A stretch of DNA of 49,991 bases from NCBI GenBank assembly GCA_030591305.1, contig JAUVBI010000001.1:1-49991 (forward strand), in the 5' to 3' direction. Positions 42,955 to 49,991 of this stretch are shown one piece after another. How positions within the stretch are numbered: the first letter of the stretch is position 1; every line of letters begins with the position of its first letter. This stretch comes from Pseudomonadota bacterium (GTDB lineage: Bacteria > Pseudomonadota > Gammaproteobacteria > Pseudomonadales > Halieaceae). A program made the translations under genes and the position numbers. The notes under the pieces are model-generated. The model was not told the DNA's origin. It worked only from the letters and a program-made list of their open reading frames with translations, and ran no database searches.

Positions 42955-45222
42955 ATGTTCAAACATTTTTTTTCAGGACTGATACTGTTCCTCGCCGTTC
43001 TGGTGGGCGTATATCAACTGCGAATCCAGCTACTGACCACGGCCTTTAACGCTGCATTGAAGCAGGCCGATATCCGCCTGCTACAGCTGGAAGGGCTGGA
43101 TGTGGGTTGGGATGGGCTGTTTATAGATCGCTTGCTGTTGGCAGTGGGTAACGACAGTGCCCCCCAGTTGCTGGAGAGTATTCATCTCACTTACAGTATT
43201 CTCGATATTCAGCCTCACTCATTGACAGTAAAGCACGCTGTTTTAACAGTGCCAGACAGTAGCGGTGAGCAGGTCGACGATTCACTGTTGCTGCTCACAG
43301 ATGTCCTGGATCAAGTGATGGCGGGGCCACTTCAGTTTATCAGTGTGGATGTCATTGAACTGGATGGAGCTGCCTCTCCTGCACTCAGTCCGCCTTTGAG
43401 CCTGCAGATAAACTGGGAGGACGATGAGGTCTCTCTGGCAGTCAAAGATCAGGACAGGGCTCTGCTATTACAGCTTCAATCGATGATTCCGGGAAGGCAA
43501 AGCCTGGCCGTAGAGCTGGTGGAGTCTGGCCGTTCTGTTGTCGAGTTTACAGCTACTATTACGCAGGAGAAAAACAGGCATTTTATAGAGGGGGAGGGTA
43601 GTTTGTGGCTGGATACCGCGTTGCCATTAATATCGAACATGGTCGATGTTTCCAGACCTCTTGATACGGTTTCTGGTGAACTTTTGTTTTTGCTGTCGGG
43701 AGACTTGGATGACAATATTCAAGCGATGCAAGACATTACCCTGTCGCTGGTTGGAAATGAAATTTCCTGGCAGTTGGACGGCGATCAGCCCACTGTAGTA
43801 CAACAACTTTGGCTGAATTTGTCCGGGCAATTGACCCTGGATGATGAACAGTTGTCCGCGGTAGTGAATCCTGGTGAGTGGTTGCGCATACAGTCTCTAA
43901 CGCAGGGAGATAGAGTGTTTAATGAGCCCTCGCTCATCGCCGGCAGCCTCGGCAGTTTTAACTATAAGCTGGGCACGGGGGAATTAAACCTGGGCGTGAG
44001 TGAATTACAACTTGGCTTGCCCCAGGTTGAGATGCCCGATGTAAACCTGGCCACGTCTATTGGCCTGCGGGGCCTGGCCGTGAACCGTGATGCAAACGGT
44101 GTAATCGGTGCCCGTGTTCACCTTTTGACAGACTCAATGAACCTGCAGCGTCCCGACATATGGCTGCCTGTACCGGTACTGGATTTCGAACTTGTTATCG
44201 CCGGGAATAATGTCAGTGCCAACGGTGTGTTGCGCGGAGGTGGCCAGAAGGCTCTGTTTGATGTCGAACTAAGCCATGCACTGGATACGGGCAGTGGGGC
44301 TGCACGGGTAGTGGCGAGCACCCTGGCGTTTGATGCAGATGAGAACCGCCTTTCTGCGTATTTCCCCTACTGGCCCTTTGACTGGGATATCTATGAGGGT
44401 GAGCTGGAAATCGACCTGGGGCTGCGTTGGAAAAACGCTGAGCAGGCCACAGAAATACAGGGTGAAATCAAACAGCGGCTAAGAGGAGTTGCGGGTGTAT
44501 ATGGGGAGATAGGCTTTGTCGGCCTGGACGCTGATTTTTCTGCGGTGCTTCAGTCCCCGGACCAGCTTATTAGCCTGAAGCCTGCCGTGATATCACTGCA
44601 GTCACTGGATGTGGGCGTCCCTATTGAAGCAATAGAGCTGCGTTTTCTCCTCAATGCTGCTCGACAAGAACTGACTCTGGAGTCGCTGGAAGCCCGTATT
44701 TTTGATGGCCGGGTGTGGATAGAAGATGCGGTTTACCGGCTGAATAGGGATCACAACGCCATTTATATAGGCGTTGACGGAATACGACTGGATAAACTCC
44801 TGGAACTTACCGGTTACGACGCGATAGAGGGCAGCGGGACGATTAGCGGCTTATTGCCCCTTGATGTCAGTGAGGCGGGTATTACCATGACGCGTGGCAT
44901 GCTGGCGGCCAGGGCACCGGGAGGTGTGTTCCGTTATCACACTGAAATTGTTGCCGGTACCAACCCCGCAATGGTGCAGGTGATAGAAGCCCTTAACAAC
45001 TACCATTATTCTGTTTTTCAGGTTGAAGCCGACTACCTGGACAATGGTGACCTGGTGCTGGCAATGGTTCTGCGTGGCAGTAACCCGGGACTGCAACAGG
45101 GGCGCCCCATCCATTTAAACCTGAACGTTACCGACAATATACCGATGCTACTAAAGAGTTTGCAGTCGGGGCGGGTGATTGCCGATACCGTCAGTGGGAA
45201 GCTGGGTGGCAAGACGAAATAG
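42955..45222 (+). CDS. ydbH: YdbH-family intermembrane lipid-transport protein
   Basis: 755-residue AsmA-like protein with an N-terminal membrane helix (FKHFFSGLILFLAVLVGVYQ) and a long beta-rich periplasmic body. The C-terminal signature of the YdbH family reads YDAIEGSGTISGLLPLDV, then ARAPGGVFRYHT and NNYHYSVFQVEADYLDNG. YdbH, with TamB and YhdP, bridges inner and outer membranes and moves phospholipids. It is followed by ynbE and ydbL in the E. coli order, which confirms the identity. It is slightly shorter than the roughly 880-residue E. coli protein. Confidence 0.88.
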   Translation: MFKHFFSGLILFLAVLVGVYQLRIQLLTTAFNAALKQADIRLLQLEGLDVGWDGLFIDRLLLAVGNDSAPQLLESIHLTYSILDIQPHSLTVKHAVLTVPDSSGEQVDDSLLLLTDVLDQVMAGPLQFISVDVIELDGAASPALSPPLSLQINWEDDEVSLAVKDQDRALLLQLQSMIPGRQSLAVELVESGRSVVEFTATITQEKNRHFIEGEGSLWLDTALPLISNMVDVSRPLDTVSGELLFLLSGDLDDNIQAMQDITLSLVGNEISWQLDGDQPTVVQQLWLNLSGQLTLDDEQLSAVVNPGEWLRIQSLTQGDRVFNEPSLIAGSLGSFNYKLGTGELNLGVSELQLGLPQVEMPDVNLATSIGLRGLAVNRDANGVIGARVHLLTDSMNLQRPDIWLPVPVLDFELVIAGNNVSANGVLRGGGQKALFDVELSHALDTGSGAARVVASTLAFDADENRLSAYFPYWPFDWDIYEGELEIDLGLRWKNAEQATEIQGEIKQRLRGVAGVYGEIGFVGLDADFSAVLQSPDQLISLKPAVISLQSLDVGVPIEAIELRFLLNAARQELTLESLEARIFDGRVWIEDAVYRLNRDHNAIYIGVDGIRLDKLLELTGYDAIEGSGTISGLLPLDVSEAGITMTRGMLAARAPGGVFRYHTEIVAGTNPAMVQVIEALNNYHYSVFQVEADYLDNGDLVLAMVLRGSNPGLQQGRPIHLNLNVTDNIPMLLKSLQSGRVIADTVSGKLGGKTK

Positions 45223-45298
45223 AGAGTGTGGAACTTTTGTATGTCACCGTATTCTAATGTTAATCTGGATGTGGTTAAACATAAGAGATTGAGATGAA

Positions 45299-45487
45299 AT
45301 GCTGAAAACCGGTTTGTTGATCATGATGGCTATTGTTTTACTCGGCGCCTGCACACCCACTGTGCAAGTGGCAGCACCCGATAAGCCCATTGAAATTAAT
45401 TTGAACATCAAGATCGAACACGAGATTCGGGTCAGGGTAGATAAAGACCTGGATGAAATTTTCGATGAAGACAGTGATCTTTTCTAG
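45299..45487 (+). CDS. ynbE: YnbE-like outer-membrane lipoprotein
   Basis: 62-residue lipoprotein: signal peptide MLKTGLLIMMAIVLLGACTP with the lipobox LGAC (Cys18), then PTVQVAAPDKPIEINLNIKI and an acidic end. It matches YnbE in length and in the conserved KPIEINLNIKI segment. YnbE is the outer-membrane partner of YdbH, completing a bridge by beta-strand addition. It lies 76 bp after ydbH. Confidence 0.9.
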   Translation: MLKTGLLIMMAIVLLGACTPTVQVAAPDKPIEINLNIKIEHEIRVRVDKDLDEIFDEDSDLF

Positions 45488-45497
45488 GAGGCGAGAA

Positions 45498-45824
45498 ATG
45501 AAGCAACTCATAATGGGTATCTGCCTGATGTTATTGGGCAGCAATACCGTCTTCGCACTGTCTTTGCAAGAGGCTAAGAGCAGTGGTCTGGTAGGCGAGC
45601 GCAACGATGGTTACGTCGGCTATGTGGTGGCACCGCCAGCTAATGATGTAAAGGCAGTAGTCAAAGAGGTTAACAACAAACGCAGGGCCAAATTTACCGA
45701 GTCTGCAAAAAGCAATAATCTAAAGACCGGGCAGGTGGCCCATCGCTTTTACCAGCGGGCCATTCAGGCCACGGCAACGGGCCATTACTACCAGGATGCC
45801 AGTGGTGCATGGGTAAAGAAATGA
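45498..45824 (+). CDS. ydbL: YdbL-family (DUF1318) periplasmic protein
   Basis: 108-residue secreted protein with signal peptide MKQLIMGICLMLLGSNTVFA and the family segment LSLQEAKSSGLVGERNDGYV, followed by VNNKRRAKFTESAKSN. It corresponds to YdbL, the periplasmic chaperone that limits YnbE multimers in the YdbH-YnbE system. The ATG at 45498 follows GGAGGCGAG, ten bases after ynbE. Confidence 0.9.
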   Translation: MKQLIMGICLMLLGSNTVFALSLQEAKSSGLVGERNDGYVGYVVAPPANDVKAVVKEVNNKRRAKFTESAKSNNLKTGQVAHRFYQRAIQATATGHYYQDASGAWVKK

Positions 45825-46609
45825 CAGCAATGCCCGTTGCGCCTAATATTCCTCCCCCCAGTGCCTGGCTGGCATTCACAGAAATTCACCGCGCCGTCGT
45901 TGATATCGTATCGCTGCGGATGAGCCGCAGGGCATTGGCCCGCGCACCCAGTGGCGATGGGCACGCTGTCATGGTGTTGCCAGGGTTTATGGGAGATGAT
46001 AGTTATAGCGCGCCCTTCAGGCGCTTCCTGGGAAAGCGGAACTACGCAGTACACGGCTGGGGTCTGGGTCGCAACCTGGGTCCACGTGAGGGTATTCTAG
46101 AGGGCATGGAACAGCGTGTTCGCGACCTCTATGAGCATTATGACGCTCCCGTTTCTTTGGTGGGCCATAGTCTGGGTGGGGTTTACGCCCGTGAGTTGGC
46201 GCGTCTCATGCCCGAATGTGTGCGCCAGGTTATTTCCCTTGGCAGCCCCTTTGGCGAGGGGCGCCTGGAAGCTTCCTACCCCGGTAGGTTGTTTGCCGCT
46301 ATAAACCCCATGGACGAGATTCCCCTGGATCAGGATGAGCTGCCAGTGGCGCCTCCTGTACCTACAACAGCGGTATATTCCCATGGAGATGGTGTCGTTA
46401 ACTGGCTCACCTGTGTACAACGCGACGGCCACAAACAGACCCAGAATATAAGAGTACGGGGCAGCCACTGTGGCATGACCTTCAACCCTACAGTGTGGTA
46501 TTTAGTCGCCGAACGTCTCGCCCAGGCACAGGGCGAGTGGGTACCCTTCGAGAGTAAGAACTGGAGCAACATGGTCTATCCTGGCGCAAAGAGGCGCCAA
46601 AAGGACTAG
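45821..46609 (+). CDS. Lipase/PGAP1-like alpha/beta hydrolase
   Basis: 262-residue hydrolase without a clear signal peptide. It has the oxyanion strand VMVLPGFMGDDSY, nucleophile VGHSLGGVYAREL, acid SHGDGVVN and terminal His GSHCGMTFNP. The layout fits esterase or triacylglycerol-lipase-like enzymes of the PGAP1/EstA kind. The start at 45821 overlaps the ydbL stop (ATGA), implying coupling to the ydbH operon; an ATG at 45809 is alternative. Position suggests a role with membrane lipids, but the substrate is unknown. Confidence 0.82.
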   Translation: MTAMPVAPNIPPPSAWLAFTEIHRAVVDIVSLRMSRRALARAPSGDGHAVMVLPGFMGDDSYSAPFRRFLGKRNYAVHGWGLGRNLGPREGILEGMEQRVRDLYEHYDAPVSLVGHSLGGVYARELARLMPECVRQVISLGSPFGEGRLEASYPGRLFAAINPMDEIPLDQDELPVAPPVPTTAVYSHGDGVVNWLTCVQRDGHKQTQNIRVRGSHCGMTFNPTVWYLVAERLAQAQGEWVPFESKNWSNMVYPGAKRRQKD

Positions 46610-46749
46610 TACCGCATGCAGTAGGCGCGCCTCTATACTGGGGGCTGCTTTAAAGCCTGTGCGTGAAAGTCGATGTGACTGCCGACGAAGCTGGCGATGA
46701 GTTCACAGCCGCCATACTTTTTCCACAGACATATTTTTCTTCCATCGAA

Positions 46750-47856
46750 TTAATAAATGACTACAGATCGGATACTTTCACCGGAATGCATCAAGTCGAA
46801 TGCACGGTTGATGTCGGCCAGTGGCATGGTGTGAGTAATAAGATCGTCGATATTAATTTTGCCGTCCATATACCAGTCGACAATTTTGGGTACATCGGTT
46901 CGCCCCCTGGCACCACCGAAGGCCACTCCGTGCCAGGAGCGCCCGGTAACCAGTTGAAATGGTCGCGTGGATATTTCCTGGCCAGCACCGGCTACACCGA
47001 TAATATAAGACTCCCCCCAGCCTTTGTGGCAACACTCCAGCGCCTGGCGCATCACGTTTACATTGCCTATGCACTCGAAACTGTAATCGGCGCCACCCTT
47101 GGTTAAATCCATAATGGCAGAGACCACATCAGACACTTCGTTGGGGTTAATAAAGTGGGTCATACCGAAGGTTTTTCCCAGCGCCTCGCGGTCTGGGTTC
47201 AAGTCGACACCGATAATTTTGTCAGCACCCACCATGCGGGCACCTTGTATGACGTTTAAGCCAATTCCGCCCAGGCCGAATACCACGACATTGGCACCTG
47301 GCTCTACCTTAGCGGTGAAAGCAACGGCACCTACGCCGGTAGTGACACCGCAGCCGATATAACAGATTTTTTCAAAGGGTGCATCTTCACGAACTTTCGC
47401 CAGTGCGATCTCCGGCAGTACCGTGAAGTTGGAGAAGGTGGAGCAGCCCATGTAGTGCAATATGGGTTCTCCGTCCAGGGAAAATCGGCTGCTGCCATCG
47501 GGCATAAGCCCCTGTCCCTGGGTCTCGCGGATAGATTGGCACAGGTTTGTCTTGGGGTGCAGGCAGAAATCGCATTCCCGGCACTCCGGTGTATACAGGG
47601 GTATGACGTGATTGCCAGGTTTGACTGAGCGCACCCCGGTGCCTACTTCCCGCACAATACCCGCCCCTTCGTGGCCGAGAATAGCGGGGAAAGCCCCCTC
47701 AGGGTCATCGCCAGACAGGGTGAACGCGTCGGTGTGGCAGACACCTGTCGCCATAATTTCAACCAGGACTTCACCCGCTTGCGGCCCCTGCAGGTCGACC
47801 TCTGCGATTTCCAACGGTTTGCCCGCGCCGAAGGCGATTGCGGCTTTTGTTTTCAA
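46750..47856 (-). CDS. frmA: S-(hydroxymethyl)glutathione dehydrogenase / class III alcohol dehydrogenase
   Basis: 368-residue zinc alcohol dehydrogenase of class III: catalytic-zinc Cys in [10 protein letters not shown] and Cys-Gly in [11 protein letters not shown], His and Glu in ILGHEGAG, structural-zinc cysteines in [15 protein letters not shown], and the NAD fold [13 protein letters not shown] with Asp in GVDLNPD. It oxidises S-hydroxymethylglutathione (formaldehyde plus glutathione). TTG at 47856 is the start because AAAGGAG lies 6 bp upstream; the frame runs open to 48000. No S-formylglutathione hydrolase gene is adjacent, unlike in many bacteria. Confidence 0.93.
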   Translation of the reverse strand: MKTKAAIAFGAGKPLEIAEVDLQGPQAGEVLVEIMATGVCHTDAFTLSGDDPEGAFPAILGHEGAGIVREVGTGVRSVKPGNHVIPLYTPECRECDFCLHPKTNLCQSIRETQGQGLMPDGSSRFSLDGEPILHYMGCSTFSNFTVLPEIALAKVREDAPFEKICYIGCGVTTGVGAVAFTAKVEPGANVVVFGLGGIGLNVIQGARMVGADKIIGVDLNPDREALGKTFGMTHFINPNEVSDVVSAIMDLTKGGADYSFECIGNVNVMRQALECCHKGWGESYIIGVAGAGQEISTRPFQLVTGRSWHGVAFGGARGRTDVPKIVDWYMDGKINIDDLITHTMPLADINRAFDLMHSGESIRSVVIY

Positions 47857-47954
47857 TGGTTTCTCCTTTGGAGAGGAATGTCTTATGCTAGGAGGGTCAC
47901 TATAGACAGCGAACAGATAACTGTCGAACGAATAATAGGGAACACCAGAAGCAG

Positions 47955-49184
47955 ATGTTGCACCGAATTTGGTTGGGATTCTTTCTTGTCGCATTTGCAA
48001 GCGGTTTCTATCAGTGGCTGGGAAATGGCGATTTTGAAGTCTTTCAGAGGATGGTGTCAGCCCTGTTTGAGATGGCAGGCTTGTCGGTGGAGTTGGCGAT
48101 TGGCCTTATCGGCCTGATGGCGTTCTGGTTAGGCATTGTGTCGGTGGGTGAGGCCAGCGGCCTGATTAATAAACTCGCGGGGCTGCTTTCGCCGCTGTTT
48201 ACCCGTTTGATGCCAGAGGTTCCCAAGGGGCATCCCGCTATTTCATCGATGACACTCAATCTGTCTGCCAATATCCTGGGGCTTGATAATGCTGCAACCC
48301 CCCTGGGCATTAAGGCAATGAAGGATCTGCAGACACTCAATACTACCCCTGATGTTGCGAGTGATGCCCAGATTCTGTTCCTGGTTCTCAATACCTCCTC
48401 GGTGACTTTGTTCCCGGTGACGATACTGCTGTACAGGGCGCAGATGGGTGCTGCAGACCCCGCCTCGGTGTTTATTCCTATTCTGATCGCCACCAGCTGT
48501 TCGACCCTGGTGGGCCTGTTGGTAACGGCCTGGGTTCAGCGCATTAAATTATGGGACACGCTGATAATGGCCTGTTTGCTCAGTGGCTTTGTGCTGATAC
48601 TGGCTTTTGTCGGTTGGCTGTCGACTTTAACTGCCACCGAGCTACAGCGGCAATCAAGTCTGATCAGCAATCTGTCGATTATGAGCCTGATACTGCTTTT
48701 CCTTACCGTAGCCCACAAAAAAAAGGTCAACGTCTACGATACGTTTATTGAAGGGGCCAAGCAGGGTTTTGAGACAGCGATAAATATTATTCCCTACCTG
48801 TTGGCCATGTTGGTCGCCATTGGTGTATTCAGGGCCAGCGGCGCCCTGGATGTAGTGATGGATGCCATGCGCAGCGGGGTAATCTGGCTTGGCTGGGATG
48901 CGCGCTGGGTTGACACCATGCCTACGGCCCTTATGAAGCCCCTGTCGGGCTCAGGTGCCCGTGCCATGATGATAGATACCATGAATACCTATGGTGTCGA
49001 CTCCTTCCAGGGGCGGCTTGCGGCTACCATGCAAGGCTCTACGGAGACAACATTTTATGTGCTGGCCGTTTATTTCGGGGCAGTGGGCATACGCCACACA
49101 CGCCACGCATTGCTGTGTGGGCTGTCGGCGGATTTTGCCGGTATTAGTGCGGCAATTGCTGTAGCCTATTGGTTTTACGGCTGA
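47955..49184 (+). CDS. SpmA/SpmB-like nucleoside-recognition (Gate) membrane protein
   Basis: 409-residue polytopic membrane protein with a duplicated Gate/nucleoside-recognition domain, as if SpmA and SpmB were fused. The first half has [20 protein letters not shown], then [12 protein letters not shown]; the second has [20 protein letters not shown] and [16 protein letters not shown]. About ten hydrophobic segments are visible. The function is not settled; Gate-domain proteins are linked to nucleoside or ion transport and, in Bacillus, to spore dehydration. It is divergent from frmA. Confidence 0.87.
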   Translation: MLHRIWLGFFLVAFASGFYQWLGNGDFEVFQRMVSALFEMAGLSVELAIGLIGLMAFWLGIVSVGEASGLINKLAGLLSPLFTRLMPEVPKGHPAISSMTLNLSANILGLDNAATPLGIKAMKDLQTLNTTPDVASDAQILFLVLNTSSVTLFPVTILLYRAQMGAADPASVFIPILIATSCSTLVGLLVTAWVQRIKLWDTLIMACLLSGFVLILAFVGWLSTLTATELQRQSSLISNLSIMSLILLFLTVAHKKKVNVYDTFIEGAKQGFETAINIIPYLLAMLVAIGVFRASGALDVVMDAMRSGVIWLGWDARWVDTMPTALMKPLSGSGARAMMIDTMNTYGVDSFQGRLAATMQGSTETTFYVLAVYFGAVGIRHTRHALLCGLSADFAGISAAIAVAYWFYG

Positions 49185-49202
49185 GAAGAAAAACGCTCGA
49201 AC

Positions 49203-49991
49203 ATGACTTCACCAATACACCACTCCGTTCTGGCCACCTTTATATTACCTGTCGCCCAAGCACTGCGCCTCAGTGGTATTGATGCCATGGAGGTGATAGA
49301 GAGTGTGGGTATTGATCCTGCTGGGGTCATTAACCCAGACCGTCGAATTTCCATTGAGACTATGCAGCTGTTAATGCAGCGCTGTCTTGACCTCACGGGA
49401 GACGAGGCTTTTGGGCTACTTGCCGCTGAACAGCTACAGCCGCAGGTTTTACACGGCCTGGGGCTTGCATGGCTCGCCAGTGATACGGTTTATGACGGGC
49501 TGAAGCGCACAGTCCGCTTTGCAAGGCTGATGAGCACGGGGGTCGATTTGCAGCTGGAGGAGGAGGGCGACTTTGTCTACCTGAGTATCGACAGTACTAT
49601 GGAGGCTGATCAAGTCGTCCATGCCTCCGGGGATTTCGGTGTCGCTATGATTGCGCGCATGTGTCGCCTGGCTATGGGCGAATATATTGCACCGGTCAGG
49701 ATTGAATTGAGGCGTCCCGCGCCTGAAGACCCTTCACGTTTCGAGTATATGCTCTGTAGTCCGCTGAGCTTCGAATGTAAAAGAACAAGAATGGCTTATT
49801 ATCGGCCGGATATTATGGAACCCCTGGCAACAGGGGATCCCGCCCTCGCTCATGTCAATGACGCCCAGACCCAGGGCTATCTGGATAGCTTCCTGGCACA
49901 GACAACCTCCAGGGAGGTGGTGGGAAAAATTGTAGAAAAACTTCCCGATGGCCCGCCCAATCAACAACAAATAGCAGATGCCATGAATGTA
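49203..49991 (+). CDS. AraC-family regulator (3' truncated by window edge)
   Basis: 263 codons of a regulator begin at ATG 49203 and run off the window. The N-terminal region is an arabinose-binding-like sensing domain of the OruR/ArgR-type AraC regulators (ILPVAQALRLSGIDAMEVIE, then ISIETMQLLMQRCLDLTGDE, then AEQLQPQVLHGLGLAWLASD). The last residues, LPDGPPNQQQIADAMNV, are the start of the first HTH. The target and ligand are unknown. It follows the SpmAB-like gene by 18 bp, so the two may be co-transcribed. Confidence 0.88.
   Translation, partial: MTSPIHHSVLATFILPVAQALRLSGIDAMEVIESVGIDPAGVINPDRRISIETMQLLMQRCLDLTGDEAFGLLAAEQLQPQVLHGLGLAWLASDTVYDGLKRTVRFARLMSTGVDLQLEEEGDFVYLSIDSTMEADQVVHASGDFGVAMIARMCRLAMGEYIAPVRIELRRPAPEDPSRFEYMLCSPLSFECKRTRMAYYRPDIMEPLATGDPALAHVNDAQTQGYLDSFLAQTTSREVVGKIVEKLPDGPPNQQQIADAMNV

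Noticed and set aside
1..49991. tRNA, rRNA or CRISPR array
   Set aside because: No cloverleaf-like segment, conserved rRNA sequence or regularly spaced direct repeat was recognised on reading; a covariance search was not possible.

Overview
This window looks like the chromosome of a free-living, probably marine, gammaproteobacterium (Cellvibrionales or Spongiibacteraceae-like). The placement is an inference. It rests on a pspF/pspABC phage-shock locus, a ydbH-ynbE-ydbL envelope operon, a DUF1329/DUF1302/RND/YCF48 operon and a large CoA-thioester catabolic island of a kind common in oligotrophic marine gammaproteobacteria. No rRNA, tRNA, CRISPR array or complete insertion sequence was recognised.

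Bases 1-28,600 are a catabolic island. After the 3' part of a QueG-like iron-sulfur protein come: an Lrp-type regulator leading a thiolase-like/DUF35/thiolase/Tat-exported hydrolase operon (1200-5924); a convergent double-hotdog MaoC hydratase (5914-6771, minus); a lone 210-residue protein resembling lambda Q antiterminators (7170-7802); then one tightly packed 15.8-kb operon of 15 genes (8082-23880). That operon holds two SDRs, two thiolase-like proteins, a DUF35 protein and an HMG-CoA-synthase/DUF35 fusion, a nitronate-monooxygenase-type flavoprotein, three crotonases, four acyl-CoA dehydrogenases and an APH-type kinase. Together they suggest side-chain and ring degradation of a polycyclic (steroid- or terpenoid-like) acid as CoA thioesters. 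The kinase/dehydrogenase pair suggests removal of a gamma-hydroxyl through a phospho-acyl-CoA. No ring-oxygenase genes are present, so the substrate stays unknown.

Three promoters in the island share the same 21-bp palindrome, ATAGTTA-N7-TAACTAT, whose right arm runs into a TATAAT/TATATT -10 box: ahead of the Lrp operon, the MaoC gene and the Q-like gene. The big operon lacks this palindrome. Instead a strong candidate promoter starts five bases after the Q-like stop codon, followed by a ~240-nt leader with a terminator-like hairpin. This is the lambda Q - pR' - tR' layout, and it suggests that processive antitermination controls the catabolic operon. It is the most unusual hypothesis in the window.

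Bases 23,943-26,660 are decaying. An SDR gene is split by an inverted AraC-family regulator with loss of its middle. A third thiolase-like gene is fused by deletion to the last ~50 codons of an acyl-CoA synthetase. Two tandem MaoC proteins (one with the catalytic His replaced by Tyr) and a DUF2889 gene follow.

From 28.8 kb the content is ordinary chromosome: an omega-amino-acid aminotransferase and succinate-semialdehyde dehydrogenase (minus), a LuxR-type regulator and pspF (minus), divergent psp genes with an extra 58-residue membrane protein, the four-gene envelope operon DUF1329/DUF1302/RND/YCF48 (minus), ydbH-ynbE-ydbL plus a lipase-like hydrolase, glutathione-dependent formaldehyde dehydrogenase (minus), a SpmA/SpmB-like membrane protein and the start of an AraC-family regulator cut by the window edge.
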